Source: Rhynochetos jubatus
Lineage: Eukaryota; Chordata; Aves; Eurypygiformes; Rhynochetidae
Direction: 5' to 3'
Assembly: GCA_027574665.1 (NCBI GenBank)
Contig: CM050657.1
Coordinates: 19,827,700 to 19,891,699, forward strand
Length of the DNA: 64,000 bases
This document shows positions 1 through 12,600 of this stretch, in pieces. The position numbers and the translations under genes were made by a program. Numbering within the stretch: the stretch's first letter is position 1; every line of letters begins with the position of its first letter. Under the pieces are notes generated by a model that had not been told where the DNA came from, did no database searches, and saw only the letters and a program-made list of their open reading frames with translations.

Positions 1-651
1 CAACCATGGGGACCCCCAAAAAGAGGCTAGTACTGTTGCTGCTCCAGCAGAGAGACTGGAAAGCGGTGGTACGGCGAGAGCCCTTGGGAGATTTGAATGC
101 TTAAAAGAGTGCATGAGATTTTTTATCAGGAGCCCAAGTCTGGGGGAAAGCACTTAAGCCTGTGTTTTCACATGAAGCAGATGCTTAAGGGCTTTGCTAG
201 CTTGGGCGCGATGGTTGCCGATGGCACGTTGTTGTGTTCCGTGCTGCATGTCCCCCCCGCAGCAGCCCGGCGGAGGGATGCTCTGCTCGGGAAGGCTGGG
301 CGACCAGCCCCCGACAGCCTTCCCAGCTTAAAACCAAACCTGGTAGTGGTCTCCGTACACTCCCGTTCTATTATTCTGAGCAAAATCTCATCCGAAGTGT
401 TTCCTCCTGGTTTAATGCTGTTGACATTTGTATTTTAAAACTGCAGAGTCGGCTTAATAACAAAATGAATTTCCACTGCTTCTCTTTTTTTAATGTGTAT
501 TAATGTTTTGTTGATGTTGTTTTTTTTCTCTACACTCCACAGCGTTGAGCTAACAATTGTAATTTTATTTCTAACCTGCTTGCCCTTCCTCTGGCTTTTT
601 CCTGTCCCGATCTGTTTCCTCTGATGCTGATTATTCTTCCTTTACCCACAG

Positions 652-675
652 AGCTATAAGAAAGCTATAGATGAG
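652..675 (+). CDS. TNIK: TNIK 24-nt microexon (8 residues)
   Basis: Encodes SYKKAIDE between a CAG acceptor and a GTTAGT donor, in phase 0 on both sides, so it can be skipped without shifting frame. It joins directly to the exon starting DLTALAKEL. Human TNIK has an 8-residue alternatively used segment at this place (from memory). A pyrimidine-rich stretch and a TGC at 625-627 precede it. Confidence 0.85.
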
Positions 676-3600
676 GTTAGTGATATCTTTTCTCAGTGGG
701 TCATGCCTATGCAAGGTTGACTAGTTAGCGCTTAATATCGAGCCGGGTGTTGTTGGTGCTGACGTTGCAAAAGGTGGCGATGCGATCTCGGGTCAGACGG
801 GAGACCGAACGATTGCGTTTCGGCGGAGGGGAGCCTGCCCGCGGGGAGGGGAGCGGCGTTGCCGGTGTGTTCTGCTCAGCCGTGGGCTGCCTGAAACCCG
901 CTGGCCAGACCACTTGCATGGAGGCCGTGGCAAGAAGCACCCCAACTTCCGCACGCGGAGCAAAGGGTGCTGTCGGTGTTCGACGTATTGGAAAGAGAGA
1001 GCGTGAGAGCGGAGGATTCTTGTGCCGGTGGAGGCGGTCCAGGCAGCCGGCACCGCTCACCACATTCTGCTCTCAGCTACAGCCCCCCCGGCCGCCACTG
1101 ATTTCAGTGGGGCCATCGAGCGTGATTTGAAATGCATTTTAAGCCTAATTGCAGTGAAGATGCTCAGCAAATAAAGGAAAACAGAGCAGTGGGACACTGT
1201 AGGTAATTCATTCTCATGGACCAGACCATCAGCTATAAAGCCCAAGTCAGCAGAGCCGTCTTGGATGCTGATGGGCAATGCTCATCTTCATCCCTCCTTA
1301 TAACTAAGCGTCCTGATCTGCTGCTTTTTCACCATATGATAATATTTTAGAAGTACATCTCACCATGGTGAATGTTTAACTGTTCATGGAAAAGACCAAA
1401 AATTCCTACTTTTGCATTCGACTTGCCTCACACGTGGACTGCTGTGCACGCACCGCTCGTTCCGCTAACTGCGGGCTGCAGTGGAAAGCACTGGTATCAG
1501 CAGCCTCTCCTGCAGCCTCTTTCCTCTAAAAATGGAAGATAAGGAGGAAGGAAGATCTGCTGGTTAGTTAACTTGTCCTCTTGGATAAAACATGAGCAGT
1601 GCATTTTGTTTAATGAGGTGCTTTGTTAAGAAAAAAGCACATAAATCAGTGTCTAAATAGAGGCCGCGTGTGTGCTAAATACAAGTTCAATGAGCTGTGT
1701 GATTTTGGAAACCAATCTGACTTGATTCCAGCAAATATTAAATCTCAAGAAGTCTGTGTAATTAAAAGTAATTAAAAAGCACTGATACTGCTAACTTATG
1801 TATTATGTCACCCTCAGTAATAACATTTCAAACACATGTGGAGCTACAGAGCACTTCCTTTCTAGTTGTCAGATTGTTTTTGGTCCAAGAGCAGCTCAGT
1901 GAAGCCGTTTAATCCTACAAAGTGCTCGTTACTTAGAGAAAATGATAACATCAAAGAATTAACCATCCCGAGGCAAAGCTGTAACTGAGTTATCTGATGA
2001 TATTGTCTGGGAGTATTATTGCTGTTATAACTTCCAAATTAGTTATTAAAAACTAATTAAGCTGATTTTTCAAATACTTGACTGTCTTGTGGCGATGACC
2101 ACAGAAGGCTGATAGGGTGTATTGAAACACCTTAGGAATGGAAGGTGCGAAAAAGGAGTGATTGTCACGCTCCGTCGCCGTGATGGAGAAGGGTTTAGTG
2201 CCTGTCTGGCGCTGCAGGAATTTCAGCTGCAATTTTTAGGAGGCTCCTACGCAGTGCTAAAGCCCTTTTTATAATTGAGAAAGCTCTAATCCAACTCAAA
2301 GGCAAGTGCTCAATGAAGAGAGTATTTTACACTCTAAATGGAAAGCGTTGTTAAGCTGTTCAAATTTTCATTGACACTTAAGAAAAGAAACAATCATATC
2401 ATAGAAGCTGCTGCAGCACTAATTAAAATAATTTGTTGTCATGACTGCAGATTTGACTGCATTTCAATCCCAAACATGCTGGCATTGGAAATGCACTCTT
2501 GTAATACCACGTTTTCTCTTTAACCGTGATAAAGAGCCTTTCTTTAAAGGTACAGAGGTTTGAAGAGGGTTATACAATAGCCATCACAGGTACCTGCTGG
2601 GAAGCAGGGATTGATCCTGTTGTTAAAACAACTAGTTTATTTTAAGTGTACTAATATTTACAGGTCTGACGCAAAGCCCTCTGATGTCGGTGGGAGTCTC
2701 TGCTCCACATCAGAGTGCAGCCTGGGCAGATCTGGGAGCAGAATGTGCGGCCGTCCACCGCTGGGAGCCCGCCGGGAGGTGTGGGTCACCAACAACCAGA
2801 GTCCAAAATTGCTTGCCAAATATTCCTGCCTCACGATTAAAATTCACTGGGTTTGCATCTCAGCCATAGAAGTTTTCCATCGTTCTCTTCACGCGTCGAC
2901 GGGATAGATTTTTTTAAGAGCTCCCTTTGCAACCGTTAATTAATATTGCTGTAGTCGTCCTGCTGGAACGGTAAACTGGAAATGCAGTAAATGAGAGTGT
3001 GGCCGTAAGACAGTTGTGGAATTTAGTCTTTTTCAATGAGTTTCTTTCTCCCTAATCCTTTATCTCTGACCGAATGCACTGATGCCTACCTCGGTCACTA
3101 ATATAGGGAGAAATGGTAAGACTGGCAATTGCGATGCTTTGTTCGTCATGTGCATGTCTTGTGCAACAGAGTTCTCTAACCCATTCTAATTCGAGCTCTC
3201 ATGCTTTTCTGCCCTACTGCTTCCCCCTGCATTGCTATAAAAGCATGTAAGATAACAAAAAGTCTCTTTTCTACACGGTGCCTGCCATGTTCCTTGTTTT
3301 GAAATAGCAGTGTCTATTTTATATATGACTGTCGGGTCTGAGGCCTCATCAAAGTCATGGTAAACTGAAAAATTATTACTGGGCTTTGGGACTGCTCCTA
3401 TCTTTTTTTCTTGTTTCGAGGCTTTTTTTTTTTTTTCCCCCTTAGCTTGTAGGCTGCCACATTTCACATAAAGTGCTTAATGGGTCCCGCTGAGGGATAC
3501 TTTTCTTTAATTTTTTTTTTTAATTTTTTTTTTTTTGGTTTTTGGTCATGTGGCTGACTCAGAGCTGTGACTCCAAAGTCTGGCTGAGCTGGGCACTTCT

Positions 3601-6600
3601 CCTCGTGCTCCTCACCGCCTCTCGGCAGCCGCCCGACGGTGGAGACTCGCCACGGAAGCAGCTCTTGACGTGCGGATTGCACCACTCCATGGGAGATGCT
3701 GTCATTGCTTCCTTCCCAGATGCATTTATTACAGAATAAATACAATTACGGGGTCTCTCTGTGAAGTTTAAAAGAAGAGAAGACCCTGCAGGAGAAATTC
3801 TCTGAGCCAATCTTTGAAATGATGTTGTTTTCCAGTTTACTATGATGGTGACCGAACTTCACCTTTTCCAACAAATATAATTTTGTCGTGTATATACATA
3901 TAAGTGTGTGTATATATATGCACATACACGTTCCAAACAGAAAAAGAAGAGGTTGGCTATTAATTTTTTCAGTGAGCGTAAACCAGTTTTGTTTTGTTTA
4001 ATAAATGCTACATGCTACAAACATTGTCTTACGTTCGTCTCATGTTTGTAACGACTCTGTAAAGCTACTTCTTGTTGCTCGTGCTGTTAGCATTGGCTTT
4101 TGAAGAGATGTATGTGACGTTCTCCTCGCTTTAAATATAATAGCCAGCGCTTTCTTGTTTTCTTGCCCCCATCCCCTTCAGGATCTGACGGCCTTAGCCA
4201 AAGAGTTGAGGGAGCTGCGCATCGAAGAAACCAATCGCCCCCTGAAGAAGGTGACGGACTACTCCTCCTCCAGCGAGGAGTCAGAAAGCAGCGAGGAGGA
4301 GGAGGAGGACGGGGAAAACGAGACGCATGATGGGACCGTGCCTGTCAGTGACATCCCACGGCTTATGTAAGAAGCGCTTTCTTTTGGAGGGGGCAAACCG
4401 TGAAACCCCGGCGTGTCTCGGGCTTGAGGAGCGGTGGCTGTGATATGGGACGTGTCCAAAGTGCGCTGGTGGTTGGTGGCTGGCACTGGGAACGGTGTCA
4501 TGGTTGCAAGGGATAAATTATTCATGTGAGTCTTTTTCCTGGTCCAAACTGGAGATATTTCATTGTACTGAATTATTTCCACTGCATGTTCGGTGTATTT
4601 GGACTCCGAGCTGATGGACCTGTTCCTGCTGATGAGCGAGGCGGGTTTTGGGCAGAGTGGATGCACCTGACTTCATCCACACCTTGCGTCCTGCCCACGG
4701 GGTTGGTGTGTTAAAGTTCCACCCGCTCTTGAGCCTGCGCTTGCCCCAAATCAAGCCACGTGGAAGGGCAGTACTTAGTGGCCTGCCCAGTGCCAACTGT
4801 TAGAGCCAGGATTATAATAATCCTGAATCTTTGTCTTTGGTTTTTGTTCTTGGCTCAGTCGCTGTGCAGGCAGCAAAACGTGGTTGAAATGAAATGTAGG
4901 CAGGCTATTGCGTCCCCATCCTAGGTCACGGGACACTTGTGCTTTTGATATCTCAGTCTGAGGGAGGAGGGCAGCGTGGCTTCGACACGCACAAAAGAGC
5001 TGTCATCATGCGGAACGAGCTCGTTTGGACATTTTTCTGTCAAAGCTTTATTTTTCCCATGTTCGGTGTTTTTCCATTAGAAACTGGGGTCAAGAGAGGT
5101 CACCTCATCTCCTCCACCTTCCGAGTGATCTTTGTATGACCTGTTTTTAAACTTCGCTGGGCATCCTCCCTGAGCACTGGGTTGCTTTTCATTCCCACTA
5201 TCTCCAGGTCTCCGGCTGCAGGATAAGCCCATCCATCACTCTCTGTCCCGGTGGGTAGAAGGGACCGTTTACTCCTTCCATCTCTACATGTACCTTTTCT
5301 ACACCTGAAGACTGTGATGACTCCCTTCACCTCTCTTCTCTGGGCCACTCCTTGCTCGTGTCCAGGGATTTCTTGGCACTGAAATTTGGAACCTCGGGGC
5401 TACCACAGCCATTCATTCACTTGCTGTGTGGGCTCAAAAATTAGCATAACCTCCTTTGCCTCTGGTTTCTTATTCCTAAAACTGTTATTTTCCCATCCTT
5501 GGCGGTGTTGAAGCAGTGGTAGTAGGAAGGGGATGCAAGCTCCTCATGTGAAAGGTACATCAGAAGCACGGCACGCTGTTGTTTGCAGTGCTTCGGCGAC
5601 GCCTGTCCAGTCCAGTTTGATACGATGCCGGCGAGGATCCATCATCAAGCCCCTCCGACCTTGGGGTCCCCCGGGCTCCCACCTCACGTTGAACCAGTCC
5701 CCCCCTTGATAAATGCAGGTTTGCTTTGGCTTTTCACGCTGCCAGGCTCCCTCGTGAGCCTCCGGGCATTGACAAGTCGGTGTGCGCGGGGATGACGCGT
5801 TAAAGAGCGAACTCGTTCACGTTGACGGAAAGCAATCGGTCTGTGTGGCTTCTGGATGCAGAGTAACAGGTCTCATCAGCAACATCTTCATAACCACCGT
5901 TGACATTTTCCGGCACGCAGGAAGGGCTGGGTAATCCAGAGGCACTTCATCATTTGCCTTTGGATTCGTTTGAATTATATTTAAGCAGCTGGTGTGCTAA
6001 GCACGTAATAATAAAGTAACGGTGGCTCCTCAGCACCTGCGACACGCACTCTCAGGCAGCCCTAAAATTTAATGTGTTTGAGAATAAATCCCAGGCTCTC
6101 TCTTGGCATAGGAGCACAGGAATAAACTCAAGGCAAAATCATGGGTTAGGGCTACGTTTTCACCTGGAAAACAGCATCAGGATGCAACTTGTGCTCAGGC
6201 CCATCCCCTCCATCGTTGTCGTTTGTCATCGGATGCTCTGATGCATTGTTCTGTTTTTAGGGCTTGAGATGGGGAATAAAGGGAGTGAATTATTATTTTT
6301 TTAAACTTAAGTAGAAAAAATGGTGTAAGGTAGAGCGGGACTGCAACTCCTCGTTACCTGTTCGACAGTGCTCGTCTCTGGGCACCTTGGGATGAGAAAG
6401 GCCCTTCTCTTTGGTCTCTGCGCTCTAGCTGTAGTGCATCAACCTGACCCTGCTGCTGTTTCCAACAACATAAATAATTTCCCTGTACGTTAAGCGGATA
6501 TATTTTCCAGTTTATCTTCCTGTGAGATACAAAGCCTTACCCTTACTGAAATAATACTGTATTAGAGGGTACTTCATCCAGCTTCGCAAAAGAAATATCC

Positions 6601-9600
6601 ATCATTAATGCTTTTCCCTTCTGTCCTCAGACCAACAGGAATTCCTGGAAGCAACGAGCCGTACAACCTGGGAATGGTGACAACCCACGGGCTAGAGACT
6701 TCCCATGCAGATACGTTTAGCAATATTTCAAGGGAAGGGACTTTAATGGTGAGGGAGGTAAGTTGTAAAACAAGTATTTCCATGGAGCATCTTCAGGAGG
6801 TTTTGCCCATGTAAGCACAAAAACTAAGAGTGCTGTGTGTCCGGAACACAAAATGACGGAGTAAATTGTGCTCGTTAGCGCTCTCGTCGTACAATTTACC
6901 CTCGGAGCAAATGTGACAAGTGCAAATGTTTCTCAGAACTACAAACAGCAGTGAATAGTAACGCCAGGGCACGGCGGGGAGGATGCTCGTACAAATTACT
7001 CTGCCATAGCCCCACAGCAGCTCCAGGCAAGAGAAATTATCTTCCGTTGACAGTATTGAGTTAAAACACTTGGAACCAGGCCCAAAGTTTCCCCTCTTCT
7101 TTCCAACCTTTGCCACCGTGTCACAGGCGTGCAGTGTCTGTAGAGCATTTGGAGGCTTTTACCAGGGGCTGGTCCTGCTTGGGGGGGCCACGGTCCCCTC
7201 CCGGCCAGCCAGCCGTCTTGCGCTTGCCCAGCAAGCTGGCTGCGGGGCGCGCTGGGCATCCCGCCTGGACGCGAGCCCCAGCTTCCGGCGTCGTGGAGGG
7301 GAGGCTGCAGTGAGAGCAGTCGTGATGGATGGTACTGCAGAAGCGAGGCAGAGAAAGGCTGTGGAGGATCTCCCCCAGAGTGTTTGTCGGTTTCCCGGTT
7401 GCTGGGAAGTGCTGGAAATGCAGACAGGTAGCAGGGCTCCTGGTGAGGGGGCAGGGGGCTCTGGCAGTGAAACAGGGGCGTTACGTTCCTGCCAGCATGA
7501 GAAGGAGAGATGGAGGAGGAGGGAGGTTGGAGTCAGGAATCAGGAATGTTTAGATCAAATGCAAACTAGGCTCGAGCAGCATTTTAATTCTTAATTCCTT
7601 TTATATAAAATATTCATATATGAAGGGAAAAAAATGAGTGCAACTTTGCAGGAGAGGAAGGAGTTAGTAAAAGAAATCCCAGCATATTTACTGCCTTCCT
7701 CCCCAAGTTTTGGAGCTGGGCAACGATGCTCAGCCCACCTCGCCCCGCGCTGGCGTCGAGCTGTTCAGAGCAGCCATCCGCCTAGCCTGGGCAGCCCTCT
7801 GCACTCCCCGGTACAGAGAGGGCGCCGCGGTTGAGGAGAACAAGCCACTGCTACAGCAGTGAGCCGTTTCTGAAGTGAACGTGGTGTTAAGCATCACAGC
7901 TGTGAAACACATGCCACGCCAGCAAGGCCGTTGGAGAGAACAGCGACGCAGAAGGGTTTAAAAGCCATGGGTGAGGTAGGCAGCTGGGAAACCCCTTGGG
8001 GAGGAGGGAGCGTGGTGAGAAACCCAAACTGCAGCCTCGTGCTGCGTGCTTACTGTGTGCTCCCCACCACCCCCGTGGCCATCAGAGGGGAGACTCGCTC
8101 AGGGCTTTGGGCAAAGGGCTTTGGAGGGATGGCAGCGAGTGAGCAAAAGATAAATGTTGTCAGGAGTCGTCAGAAACTTGGTGAGCCTGTTGAGAGAGGT
8201 TTTCCACTAATCCCAGTAAATGTAATGATCTCATTGATGTGCTCCAGAGGTAGGTGGGATTCATCAAAAATGCCAAATATCTCAAAATGATAGGCAGGGG
8301 AGGGAGAAACTTCCCAACAACTGTCTTGCACGAGGTGGGGATGGAGAGAACGGGAGACGCTGGGGAAGCCCTGGGAACCTTGTGTGCAGAGCAGGGCACC
8401 AGTCATTCTGCCGGTGCTGCCGCTGTTCACTGCTGTTTCGGGGTTCAGAAACATGCGATGGGGGCTGTGTTGACATTTGCAGTCGGGCTACTCACTGCCG
8501 TAGCTGTGCAAAGCCGTTAAGGCTAATGCTGATCCAGGGGTCAGATTTTGCTGTCACCGTGGCTGGTGGCCGCGTAGGAGGAGAGCTGGCCATGGGGTTT
8601 GCACCCATGGCGGCACGAACAGAATCTGCCCTACGTTCCTTGTCTCAAAACGACGGTGATCAGGCTTCTCTGCTGGCTAATGGCTCTGTATTGACTTTGT
8701 GATTAATCCTGTCTTTATTTCTCCTGGGGTGGGGGGTTGGTTTGCTGCTTGCCAGATTGCATGGGGATGGAAACAGAGAGGGTCCTTTTCCTGTGCTTGT
8801 TCTGGGACCTGGGGGACTGCCAACGACTTGGTTTTGTTTGGGTTTTTTTCCTCTTCTTTTTATCTCCCCACCCCCACCCCCTTCTCTTTCTTCCTCATGC
8901 CTTGTGTCTCTGCAGACCTCTGGTGAAAAAAAGCGTTCTGGCCACGCAGCCAGCAATGGCTTTGCAGGTCACATCAATCTCCCTGACCTGGTGCAACAAA
9001 GCCACTCGCCCGCGGGCACGCCGACTGAGGCCTTGGGGCGAGTCTCCACGCATGCGCAGGACATGGACTCGGTGCCTGAAGTAGGTGGTGGGGGGGCTCC
9101 TCTTTCTCCTTTGCATCGCTTTAAACAAGTATTAACATCTCTGCCCCGTAAAGGGGGTTTCCTGCTTTCCTCCCCGGCTTTCTTGTCTCTTCTCTCTCTC
9201 TGTTTCTGGTCCACATGGGTGAGTGTAGTGGAAATAGCAGAGTATCTGATCGGCTGATGCTATATGGGGCTGTGGGCGATGGTAGAAATGTGTATTAGGT
9301 CTTCTCTCAAGCCCACCAGCTGGACCTCTGGTGGTGATGGCTTGAACGCTGCCAACCACTGTGAAAGTCCCCATGGGTTTGGGGGTTTTTGCACTTGGAA
9401 ATAAGATAAAATTATGAGAGCCAGAGATGCCATTAACTTCGGCTGTGCCCAGCTTCCACCTGTGCGGTCTCTGATGCTTAACACGACTCAAAAGGTTAGC
9501 AAAACCCAAACTCAGCTGAATTCTGTGTAGTTCTTCAGACTAGGAAAAATCTGCACAGCTTTAAAATGGTGTGTTTCCTCTGATGGCAAAGTATTTCTCC

Positions 9601-12600
9601 CTGGTAGCTGCTTTACAGGGACGTGGACGTTGTGCAAGGTGGAAAAAGTCCTAGAAAGTACAAGCTGTGACACATAAGGGGATTGGTGTTGCTTGCTTAC
9701 CATCGCCAGGTGTGGGAAGCAGGCACATTTCTCTCTTTTCCCATGAAAAATCAACCCGTTTGGTGCTAAATAAGCTACTTCGTTTACTTTCTTCGTTCTG
9801 ATGGTTACACATTGGAAGTCCTATCCTCGTGGTCTCTTTCCTAGAAACGATGTACTCTTTACGGTTCGCTTTTACTAGCGGTATAAAAATAAAAATTGCT
9901 TGGAATTGGGCATTGATAAAATGTAAGAACAGATGCTGCGTGCCTTGACCTCAGGGTTTTACCCGTTTCCTCGTCGCCTGTAAAGGCGGTGATGAGGGAG
10001 CTGATCCTGAAAGCTAACACCTTCCGCGGTCATCCCCGGACTGCTGCAGCGCAGGCGGACAGTACGCAAGGATCGGGTTTAAATGTATTCATTTATAGAA
10101 CAGGTACCACGGAGATCTTTTCCGTTTCTAAAACGGCGTTTTTAGGGCTGACTGAGCCGGTGGTTGGTGTAAGTGGAAACTTGGGGGGGTTTAGTTCACG
10201 GGCTTCCAGGTGACTCACGGTGCTGCCGGCAAAAAGAAGGGAGAGAGCACGACCTCACCCGGCAGCTTGATGCTGTCTGTGTGGGCCACCGTGGAGGTTT
10301 TTAGGCAGCTGAAGAGGACCTGGAGGAAGATGAGGTCTTAATACTTAAATAAGGGACTTGGGAGTTATTAAAATGCCAACTCCTTAGGAGGATAACTGAA
10401 TCTGAGCTAGGAAAAGGAATGCTCGGTGCATGGGCATGATGGGTTTCTTCCTAACGTGTTTGTCAGAAAGCTCCTGGCTCTCAGCTGGAAAGCATCCCTG
10501 TAAATACTGAACACTTCCCCGCCTTGAGGTGTTGGTGCTTTATGGCAAAGGCATCCAGCGCAGGAAAAAATGTGTATTTCTTGAATATGAATGTTTCTTG
10601 AATATGAAAGAAGCTCGCAGTAGGAGTTTACGTTACCTGCACGCACAAACACCGCGTGGAGCTGCGTGTGTAAATGTGCCATCAGTCCCCGCAGCCTTCC
10701 CCGCCTCAGGCTGTTAACTCCCTCCGTGGGTCTTCTTGGGAATCCATCCCATTTCTGTGGGAACAGGCGGGCTGTCAGGGACATGGAGGGAAGCGGGATG
10801 CGCAGCGGGGTTTTGGCAGGCGCAGGGCATGGATGCTGGCTCCCCCATGGTTGTCAGCCCCAAAAATGCTTGGAAAGTTTTTGTTCCTAAAGTCTTTTGG
10901 CCACCTGCTGGAGGATGGGTACGAGCCCAACCCAGTCTCGGTATGGCTGTGCCAGGGTGATGGTGTTCCCCGTGGGATTGTCCCCACGGCACTTGTCCAT
11001 CCAGCGGCTGCGGCAGTGGCGTTGGGCCCAGGGAACAGCCTGGGCTCTGGTGGGTTGAAAGCTGAGGAAGATTTATTTCAGGGAAGGAAAATATCCCGAG
11101 GAAGACAAATGTGAGCAGTGCCGCTGCTGCGGAAGGACTTGGGATTTGCTGCTGTTAACAGCCCTTAACGGAGATCATACACAAAGCGTATCCTGGGTAC
11201 ATACCGCAGTAGGGAAAACAAGCTGCTCAACGAGGGGGGAAAATCACATCGCTTTGATGCCCAAGGCAAGGATTTCCTTTTGCCTGGGAGAAGGTCTTAG
11301 CCCTGTTTTCTGCCGTAGCAAAGCAATGGCTTGAGAAAGAAAACCACACGATGTTGCAGTTTGTTCCTCTCCGGATTCCCTTGGGAAAATACTGGCTCTG
11401 GCATTGCCTGCGATACCTTCAGGTTAGGTTTTGTCGCTTAGAAACGGCCCTTCCTGCAGTCCCTCCTGGAATGCTGTCGGCAGTGTGAAACACGCTGTCG
11501 CACTTGGAGCGACCCGCGCCTGATGTCCGCGGGAGGCGTGCTGGACCCCAGGCTGGTGGGGGGCTGGAGCAGTGTGGGGATGCCATCTTCTGATCAGCCT
11601 GTCTGAGGCATCTTCCAACACCCCCTCATCGAAAGCTCTCCCTAAAGCATCGCGCAGCTCGCCCCGGGCCTTCCCCGTCTCCAGCACTTCAGATCCTCTC
11701 AAACCGGAGCAGCCAGGCGCACCGAGGGGCACCGCTGGGTCCTGCCTCAGCGATAGGCATGAGGACCAGTGGTAACAGCCCAGCAGAGGGAAAAATAGGC
11801 ATTTTGCTCAAGACCTGACTTCTCCCACTTTCCCAGGGCCAACAGCGTTTTGGGCTTAGCCCCACAACCCCCTAGATAACAGGCGGCAGTAGCAGAGTGG
11901 CGTGACAGCTGCACCAGCTCTCCTGCCGGTGCTGTACGTGTCCGAAGACAGATTTCCGTGACCCCTTGGAATACAATCTTTGCTCAGACTGTGCCAGTTG
12001 ACGTTTTCCTTTGGCACAAGGACAGCACCTTTTTCAGCTCTGATCGCTCCGGTGGATGCTGCTCCATGCCAGGGCACCCATCGCCTCGGCTGCGAGGTGG
12101 GAGGGTGGGAAAAGCAAACTCTGTCCTGCCTGACATCCCAGAGCGGGGTTTTAAGGCAGGTGCGTTACGTGCCGACAGGTTGGCTTTACCCGCGCTGGCT
12201 TTTGCCCGTGGCCCTGCGGCCTCTCCGCTAACCAGTCTCGTGGCTGTGCTGAGCTCCCGCCTGCGAGACGAGCGCGGAGCTGGGCCCTGCTCCGCTCGTT
12301 TGCCGTTGGTCATGGACGCTCACAAGGCCAGTTTAATGTTTTTCCTGATCAGGCATGGGGGAGGAGGAGCAGACGTTCAGGGAGGGCTCAGAGGGCACAC
12401 ACGCTAATTAGAAAGTCTTGCAGACACACACAGACACAAATTATGGTTATTGCAGTGCTCTGAGCTCTCTCTTTGCTGTTTCTTTTCCAGTATGGTATGG
12501 GAAGTAGCACCAAAGCCTCTTTCACCCCCTTTGTGGACACCAGAGTGTATCAGACCTCGCCTACTGATGAAGATGAAGATGAGGACGAAGAGTCATCCGC

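Noticed and set aside
1-651. Open frames at the left edge upstream of the TNIK microexon
   Set aside because: No match to TNIK linker exons and no splice-site pair around them; treated as intron.
2680-2907. Overlapping + strand frames in the first large TNIK intron
   Set aside because: Short, not protein-like, and without conserved TNIK residues.
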